DNA from: Marinobacter sp.
GTDB taxonomy: Bacteria; Pseudomonadota; Gammaproteobacteria; Pseudomonadales; Oleiphilaceae
Length of the DNA: 41,657 bases
Reading direction: 5' to 3'
NCBI GenBank assembly: GCA_014762755.1
Contig: JABURI010000092.1
Location: 1 to 41,657 of the forward strand
The translations under genes were made by a program, and so were the position numbers. A model generated the notes under the pieces. It did no database searches. It was not told the origin of the DNA and saw nothing but the letters and a program-made list of their open reading frames with translations. Below are positions 9,163-17,203 of the stretch, in pieces (the first letter of the stretch is position 1; every line of letters starts with the position of its first letter).

Positions 9163-10917
9163 GTGAAATCATCCGCGCTGTTCATCACCACGACGCTTGT
9201 TCTCTCTCTGCTGACGCCCCTCTCGTCAGCAGCCGGTTCCTGTGGCGACGCCACCACAGCCATTGCCCGGATCCAGGGTGAGGGAGACCAGTCCCCGATC
9301 ACCGGCCATACCGTCACCGTTGAGGGTATTCTGAGCCTCGATGCCCGAGAGAACGGCGGCTTCCGAGGCTTTTACCTGCAACAGGCCGACGATGAAACCG
9401 ATGGCAATCCGGCCACCTCGGAAGCCCTGTTTGTCTACACCCGTCGCCAGCAGGGCACCCTGGGCCAACGGCTTCGTGTGACCGGCGAGGTGCGGGAATT
9501 TCACGGGCTCACCGAACTGGTCAATATCCGGGAGCTGACAGTATGCGGACCGGAGGCCTTGCCCGAACCGGTAATACTGGAGCCGGCCACGGCCGACACC
9601 TACGAAAGCCTTGAAAACATGCGGGTCGCCATCCCTACGCCCCTGACCGTTATCGACAACTATAACCTGGCGCGTTACGGCGAACTCACCCTGGCGACCG
9701 GCGATCGGGTGATTGCCACCGAATACCTGCCACCCGGCCCCTCGGCCGGCAAGTCCGATAGCCCGACCAGCAGGCCGATCACGCTTGATGACGGCCGGGG
9801 CAAACGCGATCCACGCCCGGTTCCCTGGCCGCCGGAAGGTCTCGGTACCGACCATACCGTGCGCACCGGCGACACCGTGCGCAAGGTACGTGGGGTGTTG
9901 GACTTCCGGTTCGGACAATGGCGGGTCCAGCCCGAGTCAACGCCGGAGTTCCTTTCGACCAACGCGAGGGAGCCGGCGCCGGAGCACCCCGGCAGGTCGG
10001 TTTTGCGGGTGATGACCCTCAACCTCGCCAACCTGTTCAACGGTGATGGCCGGGGCGGCGACTTCCCGACACCCAGGGGCGCGACGTCCGAATCGGCCTA
10101 CCGGCAGCAACAGGCACGCCTGGTGTCGGCACTGACCGCCCCCGACCCCGACATCCTGGCGGTCAGTGAACTGGAAAATGACGGTTACGGTGAACACAGC
10201 GCCGCAGCCACACTGGCACAGGCACTGGGCCCCCAATGGCGCTACATCCGGACACCGGGCAAGGACGGCAACGACGCCATCCGTACCCTCCTTTACTATC
10301 GCCAGGACCGGGTGGTCCCGGTCGGCAACGCGGCCCGGTTGACCGGTGCTCCCTTCCACAACGCGGGCCGGCCACCACTGGCACAGGCGTTCCGGTTACG
10401 AAATGGTAAAGCGTCCATCCGGGTAGTGGTTCCCCACCTCAAATCCAAATCCTGCCGCGGAGCCACCGGCGCAGACCGGGATCAGGGCGATGGCCAGGGC
10501 TGCTACGCCCACCGAAGAACCCTGGCCGCCGGGGCAATCGCCGACTGGCTCGATCAGCTGCCCGGGCACGAGAATATGGCCGGCACCCTGATCACCGGGG
10601 ATTTCAACAGCTACACCCGGGAAACACCACTGCAACGGCTCCGCGAACGGGGTTACACCAGCATGGTGGCACACTTCCATCCCTGCACAGCCGGGCACTG
10701 CCCTCATTACACCTACCGCTACAAGGGCCGCAAGGGCTCCCTCGATCATGCCCTGGCCTCTGCCGGTCTTGCAGGACGGGTCGTGAACGCCGTCACCTGG
10801 CGCATCAACGCCGACGAACCCAGGGCGCTCGGCTACCAATATGATATTGCCCCGAACAGTGTCGGACCCTGGCGCTCCTCGGATCATAATCCGGTTATCG
10901 TCGACATTCGGCTCTGA
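9163..10917 (+). CDS. Secreted endonuclease/exonuclease/phosphatase-family nuclease (ExeM/NucH-like)
   Basis: GTG start with signal peptide, OB-fold-like segment, EEP motifs MTLNLANLFNGDG, LAVSELEND, TGDFNSY, SDHNPVIVDI. Confidence 0.88.
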   Translation: MKSSALFITTTLVLSLLTPLSSAAGSCGDATTAIARIQGEGDQSPITGHTVTVEGILSLDARENGGFRGFYLQQADDETDGNPATSEALFVYTRRQQGTLGQRLRVTGEVREFHGLTELVNIRELTVCGPEALPEPVILEPATADTYESLENMRVAIPTPLTVIDNYNLARYGELTLATGDRVIATEYLPPGPSAGKSDSPTSRPITLDDGRGKRDPRPVPWPPEGLGTDHTVRTGDTVRKVRGVLDFRFGQWRVQPESTPEFLSTNAREPAPEHPGRSVLRVMTLNLANLFNGDGRGGDFPTPRGATSESAYRQQQARLVSALTAPDPDILAVSELENDGYGEHSAAATLAQALGPQWRYIRTPGKDGNDAIRTLLYYRQDRVVPVGNAARLTGAPFHNAGRPPLAQAFRLRNGKASIRVVVPHLKSKSCRGATGADRDQGDGQGCYAHRRTLAAGAIADWLDQLPGHENMAGTLITGDFNSYTRETPLQRLRERGYTSMVAHFHPCTAGHCPHYTYRYKGRKGSLDHALASAGLAGRVVNAVTWRINADEPRALGYQYDIAPNSVGPWRSSDHNPVIVDIRL

Positions 10918-11040
10918 CCCCCTCGGTGCATACGTCCGATGCCGGTGACTCCCGCGCCCGCGGCGAAGGGCGGCGCAGCCAAGGCCGAGTGATCGTCGAC
11001 AGGTAAACTGGAACAGTGTTTCACTCCAACAGGACCTGTG

Positions 11041-11928
11041 ATGAGAATTCCGGCCCCGAATTTCTGGCCCGCCGCCCGCACCGGGCAGCGGTGGCTGCTG
11101 AATGCCCGCCGCCGGGTGAGCACCGTCGACGGGCACCGCATGGTGTACCTGGAGCGGGGCGCCCCCGGCCCCGATCGCCCGACGGTGCTGCTGATCCACG
11201 GCTTTGCGGCCATGAAGGAGAACTGGGCCTTCTGGTTACAACGGCTCCCGCGACACTGGCACCTGCTGGTACCGGATGTTCCCGGTCTGGGCGAGAGCGA
11301 TTACCGGAAGGATGTCAGCTACCGCTATGTAGCCCAGGCATTGCGCCTGCGGGACTGGCTTGCCAGCCTGCCGACGGACAACATTCATCTGGTTGGCAGT
11401 TCCATGGGGGGTGCCATCGCCGCCGTGCTGGCCCACGAGATGGCCCAGGCGCCCAAATCCCTGACCCTGCTCAACAGTGCCGGCATTCCCGAACACCCCG
11501 ATGTGGACCTCGATTCGCCGTTCGAGACGGATCGTGACGACCTCTTGATTCCCCGGGACTGGAAGGGCGTCTATCGCATGTTCAACAGCGTCGGTAACGG
11601 CAAGGCTACGGCAACGGGCATCGCCATGGCCGGCCTGCTCGGGCCGGACCTGTTGAGCCGCACCGACGCCCTGCGGCATATTTTTGCCGATATGGTGGCA
11701 GATGCTCTCGCCCCGGCCCGCTACCTGGGGCCGGACACGCCGCCACTGCAGGTCCAGTGGGGGGATCGGGACGTGATCACTCCGACCCGGTGTGTCCGCT
11801 GGTTTGAGACCGCCACCCCGGACGCCGAAGTGCACGTGTTCCGGCATGTGGGGCACCTGCCCATGCTTGAAACGCCGGGCAAGTCAGCCGCTGTGCTGAC
11901 GCGTTTTGTTGAACGCCATGCCAGCTGA
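11041..11928 (+). CDS. Alpha/beta-fold hydrolase
   Basis: LLIHGFAAMKENW, VGSSMGGAIA nucleophile elbow, HVGHLPMLETP. Confidence 0.9.
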   Translation: MRIPAPNFWPAARTGQRWLLNARRRVSTVDGHRMVYLERGAPGPDRPTVLLIHGFAAMKENWAFWLQRLPRHWHLLVPDVPGLGESDYRKDVSYRYVAQALRLRDWLASLPTDNIHLVGSSMGGAIAAVLAHEMAQAPKSLTLLNSAGIPEHPDVDLDSPFETDRDDLLIPRDWKGVYRMFNSVGNGKATATGIAMAGLLGPDLLSRTDALRHIFADMVADALAPARYLGPDTPPLQVQWGDRDVITPTRCVRWFETATPDAEVHVFRHVGHLPMLETPGKSAAVLTRFVERHAS

Positions 11929-11955
11929 CAGCGACGCGAGCAATGAATCGGGTCA

Positions 11956-11975
11956 GTCGGGCCAGTTGGCCCGAC
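11956..11975. repeat. Inverted repeat GTCGGGCCA-GT-TGGCCCGAC
   Basis: Perfect 9-bp arms between hydrolase and AraC regulator. Confidence 0.55.
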
Positions 11976-12085
11976 CGGCCTTGCGCCCCGTCAGACCAGC
12001 CATGGGATTGCCCGGCCATCCCGGCATAATCCCTCACCATCACCGCCCCATTACATAACAAAAACGGTACTGAACGAGGAAACCC

Positions 12086-13129
12086 ATGCGCGCCTCCGTC
12101 TCGACTGCTCAGGATCTGGGGATGCCGGCCATATACCTGCACACCCTGGCCGAACTGCTACACACGATTGGCGTCGACGACCAGGACCTTCTGCTCCGCG
12201 TTGGCCTGGACCCGACCCGCCTGAACTGTCCGGAGCTCCGGGTTAGCCAGGCCCAGGCCAGCGAGTTTGTCACCCGAGCCATCATCGAAAGCGGAGAACC
12301 CGGCCTGGGCATCCTGCTGGCCCGGGAAATGAAGCTTCCCCTGCATGGCACCCTGGGTACCGCGGTCATGAGCAGCCGGACCCTGAAGGACGCTCTCGAT
12401 CTGGTCACCCGCTACCTCACCCTGCGCGCGCCCCACCTCAAGGTGAGCCGGCACAGGCTCGAAGGCAAGGCCCGATACACGGTGTCCTGCAACGTCGACA
12501 TGGGACCGCTGCAGGGTTTTATCCTCGACGCCACCCTGTTTGGCTGTGTCTTCATGGGCGCCCAGCTGACCGGCGCGCCGGTGGACGGCACACGAATCAT
12601 CAGGCGCGGTCCGGAACCCCACTATTTCCCCAGGTTCCGCCAGATCATCCCGGTACCGGTGGAGTACGAAGCCCCGGAAGACGCGCTGATCATTCCCGAG
12701 AGCCGGCTGGCCCTGCCAATCCGCTTTACCGACGACCAGCTGGCTGCCGCCTCCCGGGCCCAGTGCGAGGAGGCCCTGCAACGCCTGACCGAGGATGCAT
12801 GCTTCGCCAGCCGGGTAAGACGGGTCATTGAAACCAGCCACCCATTCCCCCCGAAGCTGGCACGCGTGGCCGGCACTCTGTTTGTCTCGGAACGGACCCT
12901 GAAACGGCGCTTGCAGGAAGAGGATGCCAGTTTCCAGAACCTGGTGGACCAGGTCCGGCTGGATCGGGCGGGGGAACTGCTCACCAGTACCGGCATGAAC
13001 CTGAGCCAGATTGCCGATGCCCTCGGCTACGCCGACGCTGCCAACTTCACCCGCGCCTTCAAGCGCTGGACCGGCATCAGCCCCAGCCAATACCGCAATG
13101 GCGCACTCCGGCCCATGGCCACCGCCTGA
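12086..13129 (+). CDS. AraC family transcriptional regulator (Arabinose_bd-type N-terminus)
   Basis: C-terminal HTH MNLSQIADALGYADAANFTRAFKRWTGISPSQYR. Confidence 0.95.
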   Translation: MRASVSTAQDLGMPAIYLHTLAELLHTIGVDDQDLLLRVGLDPTRLNCPELRVSQAQASEFVTRAIIESGEPGLGILLAREMKLPLHGTLGTAVMSSRTLKDALDLVTRYLTLRAPHLKVSRHRLEGKARYTVSCNVDMGPLQGFILDATLFGCVFMGAQLTGAPVDGTRIIRRGPEPHYFPRFRQIIPVPVEYEAPEDALIIPESRLALPIRFTDDQLAAASRAQCEEALQRLTEDACFASRVRRVIETSHPFPPKLARVAGTLFVSERTLKRRLQEEDASFQNLVDQVRLDRAGELLTSTGMNLSQIADALGYADAANFTRAFKRWTGISPSQYRNGALRPMATA

Positions 13130-13786
13130 TCAGTCGATCCCGATGATCTTGTGCATCTGCAGGGTCAGGCGCCAGCGGGGGTGGGCGAGACAGTAGTCGG
13201 TCGCCTTACTGGTATTGCTCTGCTTGACCGGGTCGTCGCCGCTCGCGGGAAGGCTCGGAGAGGCCATGGGAGACAGGAAATAATGACGGGCCCGGATATG
13301 CTCAAACCGCTCCGGCATGGCCAGCGGCTGCGGATAGACGAGCTTGAGCTCATCACAGGCTTCGATGACCACCGGCGCATCCGCCTTGGGGCTGACACAC
13401 AGCCAGTCGATACCGGCCGGCGCCGCCAGGGTGCCGTTGGTCTCCACACCCACTTCGAAACCGGCGCGATGGAAAGCGTCGATCAGCGCCTCGTCCAACT
13501 GCAGCAGGGGCTCACCTCCGGTGCATACCACGTAGGGCCGGCCCGGCGCGTCGGGCCAGAGACTCTGGATATGTCGGGCCAGATCGTCCGCGGTTTCAAA
13601 CCGGCCACCGTTCTGGCCATCGGTGCCGACAAAGTCGGTATCACAGAAATCGCACACCGCACTGGCGCGATCCTTTTCCCGGCCGGTCCACAGGTTACAC
13701 TTGCTGAACCGGCAGAAGACCGCTGCCCGGCCCGCCTGGGCACCTTCTCCCTGGAGCGTGTAGAACGCCTCTTTGACCCGGTACAT
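13130..13786 (-). CDS. queE: 7-carboxy-7-deazaguanine synthase
   Basis: [41 protein letters not shown] radical SAM; start trimmed; overlaps queC by ATGA. Confidence 0.95.
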   Translation of the reverse strand: MYRVKEAFYTLQGEGAQAGRAAVFCRFSKCNLWTGREKDRASAVCDFCDTDFVGTDGQNGGRFETADDLARHIQSLWPDAPGRPYVVCTGGEPLLQLDEALIDAFHRAGFEVGVETNGTLAAPAGIDWLCVSPKADAPVVIEACDELKLVYPQPLAMPERFEHIRARHYFLSPMASPSLPASGDDPVKQSNTSKATDYCLAHPRWRLTLQMHKIIGID

Positions 13787-14451
13787 CAGGCCTGCTCCTC
13801 GTATTCCAGCGGATCGGTCACACCGTTGGCGACAAAGGCCTCGAGCCGTTCCACGCAGGAACCGCAACGGCCACAGGCCTTGTCACGGCCGTTGTAACAC
13901 GTCCAGGTCAGACCGTAGTCCAGGCCCAGCTTCAATCCCTCGGCCAGGATCTCGCCCTTGTCCATGCGGATGAACGGCGCTTCGATACCCACCGGCTCGT
14001 AGTTGGCCACACGGCATACCGCATCCATCTTCTCGACGAATTCGGGACGGCAGTCCGGATAGATTGCATGGTCTCCGCCGTGGGCGCCGAACCAGACGGC
14101 CGAGGCGCCCACGGTCACGGCGTAGCCGGTCGCCAGGGACAGCAGAATCATGTTGCGGTTGGGCACGACCGTCGCCTTCATGCTGTCCTCCTCGTAGTGC
14201 CCCTCCGGTACCTCGATGTCGGAAGTCAGGGAAGAACCGCTCATGACCCCGGACATGGCCCGGATATCAATCTCCTTGTGGGGAATACCCAGGTCCGCGC
14301 ACACCTGCCGGGCGCAATCCAGCTCCCGAACATGGCGCTGGCCATAATTGAAGGACAGGGCATGGACCTCGTAGCCACGGGCCCGGGCCAGATGCAGAAG
14401 GGTGAAGGAGTCCATGCCTCCGGAATAGATTACAACCACGGTATCAGTCAT
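13786..14451 (-). CDS. queC: 7-cyano-7-deazaguanine synthase
   Basis: [17 protein letters not shown]-loop, C-terminal [22 protein letters not shown]. Confidence 0.97.
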   Translation of the reverse strand: MTDTVVVIYSGGMDSFTLLHLARARGYEVHALSFNYGQRHVRELDCARQVCADLGIPHKEIDIRAMSGVMSGSSLTSDIEVPEGHYEEDSMKATVVPNRNMILLSLATGYAVTVGASAVWFGAHGGDHAIYPDCRPEFVEKMDAVCRVANYEPVGIEAPFIRMDKGEILAEGLKLGLDYGLTWTCYNGRDKACGRCGSCVERLEAFVANGVTDPLEYEEQA

Positions 14452-14607
14452 TCAGGCTCCCACAGGGTTCCGGGACAACAACGTTGTGTCATCGGGGTTT
14501 TACATTGAGTGGACATATTGTAACAGTGGACGCACAGGTTGGGTTCGCGTCTCGGGTACGGGCCGGGTAAACTCAACGAAAAACAACGCAGCAATGACCC
14601 TGACACC

Positions 14608-15120
14608 ATGACCAGCCAATTCACTCCGGCATTCATCGATTTCGAGGCGTCGAGCCTGGATCTGATTGCAAGCTACCCGATCGAGGTGGGTATCTGCATG
14701 CCGGGTGGCGAACTGCACAGCTGGTTGATCCGGCCCCATGTGCTCTGGCAGGACTGGTCACCGAGTGCGGAACAGATTCACGGCATCTCCCGGGACACCC
14801 TGACCGAGGAAGGCAAACTGGTGGAGGAAGTGGCCCACCACCTGAACCAGCTGCTGCCGGAGCAGGTGTTCTGTGACGCATGGACCTTCGACAGCTTCTG
14901 GCTGCACCGGCTGTTCCGGGCCGCCAGTGTGCAGCCCGAATTCCAGCTGGAATCCATCTCCATGCTGCTGAACAGCCAGCAGGTCCGGCAGTGGTCGGGC
15001 GTGCGCCAGCAGGTAATCTCGGAACTGGGGTTACCCGTTCACCGGGCCGCCAACGACGCCCTCATCCTGCACAAGACCTGGCGGCGTCTTATTTTCCAGG
15101 ACGAAGCCGCACTGCAATGA
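14608..15120 (+). CDS. 3'-5' exonuclease (DnaQ-like/DEDD fold)
   Basis: FIDFEASSLDL ... HGISRDTL ... NDALIL. Confidence 0.8.
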   Translation: MTSQFTPAFIDFEASSLDLIASYPIEVGICMPGGELHSWLIRPHVLWQDWSPSAEQIHGISRDTLTEEGKLVEEVAHHLNQLLPEQVFCDAWTFDSFWLHRLFRAASVQPEFQLESISMLLNSQQVRQWSGVRQQVISELGLPVHRAANDALILHKTWRRLIFQDEAALQ

Positions 15121-15340
15121 ACTGCAGGCCGTCCTTGAGGGTATGCAGGGTCCAGTAGGTCGCCAGGGCCATCAGTGCCGCGCCTGCGACGGTAAAGCTC
15201 AGGTCATCCCCTACGGTCTTGTCCTGGGCCAGCACCATGTAGATCGCCAGGGCGACGATCAGTGCAATTTCAACGATAAAATCAGAACGGAACTTGTTTC
15301 TGGCAGATCCGGGTTCGTCGGGCATTTGCTTAGGTTTCAA
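15089..15340 (-). CDS. Small hypothetical membrane protein (83 aa)
   Basis: Two hydrophobic segments; convergent with the exonuclease gene. Confidence 0.6.
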   Translation of the reverse strand: MKPKQMPDEPGSARNKFRSDFIVEIALIVALAIYMVLAQDKTVGDDLSFTVAGAALMALATYWTLHTLKDGLQFIAVRLRPGK

Positions 15341-15445
15341 CCTCTGTATTCAGGATAAGTTGATTGACAGGTTAGTGTGCAAATTATCGCCAATCCGGGC
15401 TGATGGTTCTGTACGAAGTAGTGGCTACGAACTTTCCGAGATGCC

Positions 15446-15473
15446 AAAAAAAAACGCAGCCAAGATGGCTGCG
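15446..15473 (-). terminator. Rho-independent terminator on the minus strand with no upstream CDS
   Basis: CGCAGCCA-TCT-TGGCTGCG followed by 9 T in minus-strand reading. Confidence 0.9.
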
Positions 15474-15617
15474 TAGAAAGGAGAGATCCATTGATACCCG
15501 ACTCGGCAGGTATCGCGGATTGCACAACGTAAAAACACGTGACGCTGCGCATTATGCGCTTGCACACCGACCAGGTCTGTACGGGTTTGCCGAAGCCGGC
15601 GGGCTCTTGCAAACCGT
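15446..15617 (-). ncRNA. Candidate orphan structured sRNA
   Basis: Three consecutive stem-loops (15584-15615, 15547-15559, 15493-15514) before a strong terminator; no convincing ORF. Confidence 0.5.
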
Positions 15618-15663
15618 CCGATAGCCTATACACTGAGTAGTGAACCGAAACCAAAGAGCCGGT

Positions 15664-15753
15664 ATGACCAGGATGATTTTACAGTTCATTGTTTACCCAG
15701 CCGCTGATTGCCAGAAAGGGCAGTCTGCGCGCGCCATGGTGAAAGACATCTAA
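15664..15753 (+). CDS. Possible 29-aa small ORF / leader peptide (MTRMILQFIVYPAADCQKGQSARAMVKDI)
   Basis: ATG..TAA upstream of a plus-strand terminator that precedes the 15874 gene. Confidence 0.25.
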   Translation: MTRMILQFIVYPAADCQKGQSARAMVKDI

Positions 15754-15807
15754 CGGCTTTCGGTCAGTCCCGGGAGCCTTCGCAGCGACCGGGTCAGGTT
15801 CTCCGCC

Positions 15808-15846
15808 AAACCCCGGTTGCCCTTGGCTCCGGGGTTTTTGTTTTTG
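15808..15846 (+). terminator. Rho-independent terminator/attenuator
   Basis: AAACCCCGG-N12-CCGGGGTTTTTGTTTTT. Confidence 0.85.
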
Positions 15847-15873
15847 CAGCCGCAAAACGACAAGGAGAACATC

Positions 15874-16146
15874 ATGAAAAGACATCCGACAACACGTGCG
15901 GCAAACCAGCCGATGGGCAACCGCCAGGGCCCGATCAAGCGCCCGGAAAAACTGCCCCTGCTGGATGCGATCTGCAAGAAGCTGAACCAGCGAGTCAACC
16001 TGGATGACGAGCAGCGGGTGCTTGGGCTGTATGAGCGAGGCTGGATCTTCAACGGTGTCCTGGCCAACCTCAGTGGTGCGGAAGCCCGATACGTGCGGGC
16101 GTTGGCGACGCGCTACAACTCCTGGATCGCCCGTCAGGTCGCCTGA
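15874..16146 (+). CDS. Hypothetical protein (90 aa)
   Basis: ATG with AAGGAG SD; ordered composition. Confidence 0.6.
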   Translation: MKRHPTTRAANQPMGNRQGPIKRPEKLPLLDAICKKLNQRVNLDDEQRVLGLYERGWIFNGVLANLSGAEARYVRALATRYNSWIARQVA

Positions 16147-16182
16147 GCAGGCCACCCGCCCGACGCAGACAGACTGGACCGG

Positions 16183-16596
16183 TCAATGTTGCCGGTTCAG
16201 TCCCTGCAGCATCGCCATCTCACCACCATGCACCATCGCGTAGTTATTGATCACATCGTGAATCTTGTCCTGGGAGTAGGGTTTGACCACGTAGCCGTTG
16301 GCACCGGCACTGATCGCCCGCTGGATGCTCTCGATGGAATCATCCGCCGTCACCAGCACGATGTGCTGCTCCTCGCGGCGTTGCTTGAATTGCTGCATCA
16401 GTTCGTGACCATCACCATCGGGCAATCCCAGGTCCAGCAGGATGATGTGATACTCGCGGGCGTCGAACGCCTGCCTCGCTGACCCCACATCGGCCGCTTC
16501 GGTCACTTCCGTGGCACCGGCCCGGTAGAGCATTTCCACCAGGCGTTCCCGCATCAGGGGCTCGTCTTCCACCACCAGAACTTTCAGATCCGTCAT
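16183..16596 (-). CDS. Stand-alone receiver-domain response regulator
   Basis: VLVVEDEP..LLDLGLPDGDG..VTADDS..KPYS. Confidence 0.93.
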   Translation of the reverse strand: MTDLKVLVVEDEPLMRERLVEMLYRAGATEVTEAADVGSARQAFDAREYHIILLDLGLPDGDGHELMQQFKQRREEQHIVLVTADDSIESIQRAISAGANGYVVKPYSQDKIHDVINNYAMVHGGEMAMLQGLNRQH

Positions 16597-16645
16597 CGGT
16601 TTTCTCCACTGATTCCTTGGCTGTTCCGCATACAAATGCCCCCGA

Positions 16646-17203
16646 CTACAGTCGGTCACCGGCAGTGCGCCGGGGCAGATCCAGGGGGGCCGGCCGGGGT
16701 GTGCTGTCCTGTGGCGAATCGTCCTCCGGTTTGCCAGCTTCCTGCCCCGCCGCCCAGGTTTCAGTGCCGAACCGGGTCAGGAGATTACTGATGCTCACAG
16801 CGGTGCTGTACAGCGATATGGCAATGATCAGCAATACCGGCTGGACGAAGGCAACAAAACCGGGAACCTCCTCGTTACCGACGATGCTCAGCATCAGGAT
16901 AATGGAAGGACCCAACACCACGAACAGGGTCAGGGCGATAAAAAAGACAATCCTTTCCTTATAGCGCCCCAGCTCCCGGTTGGTCACCAGCCCCAGGACA
17001 AACTTGCCGATCGCCAGCCCCGCCAGGATAGCCGCGGCAATGCTCAGGTCCGGCTGCATCAGGGAATCGTAGAGCCGCCCGTCCCAGAGCCGCTGCATAC
17101 CGATCACCAGGAAAGGAAAGAGCACGAACAGGATATCGGCGTAAGTTCCGTACATCATGCTCAGGGAATGCTGTTCACTGCGTTGGGGCGACCTGTCTGT
17201 CAT
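16646..17203 (-). CDS. Uncharacterised multi-TM membrane protein
   Basis: Several hydrophobic helices; start overlaps the HK stop (ATGA). Confidence 0.75.
   Translation of the reverse strand: MTDRSPQRSEQHSLSMMYGTYADILFVLFPFLVIGMQRLWDGRLYDSLMQPDLSIAAAILAGLAIGKFVLGLVTNRELGRYKERIVFFIALTLFVVLGPSIILMLSIVGNEEVPGFVAFVQPVLLIIAISLYSTAVSISNLLTRFGTETWAAGQEAGKPEDDSPQDSTPRPAPLDLPRRTAGDRL

Noticed and set aside
8250-10917. Phage-defence (BREX/CBASS-like) island because of the BrxR/CapW-like regulator
   Set aside because: No BREX, CBASS, restriction-modification or toxin genes nearby; neighbours are MFS, a secreted nuclease and hydrolase.
15690-15846. 4.5S/SRP RNA in the plus-strand orphan transcript (GGGTCAGGTTC)
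   Set aside because: The conserved GGAAGGAAGCAGCC apical motif is absent.
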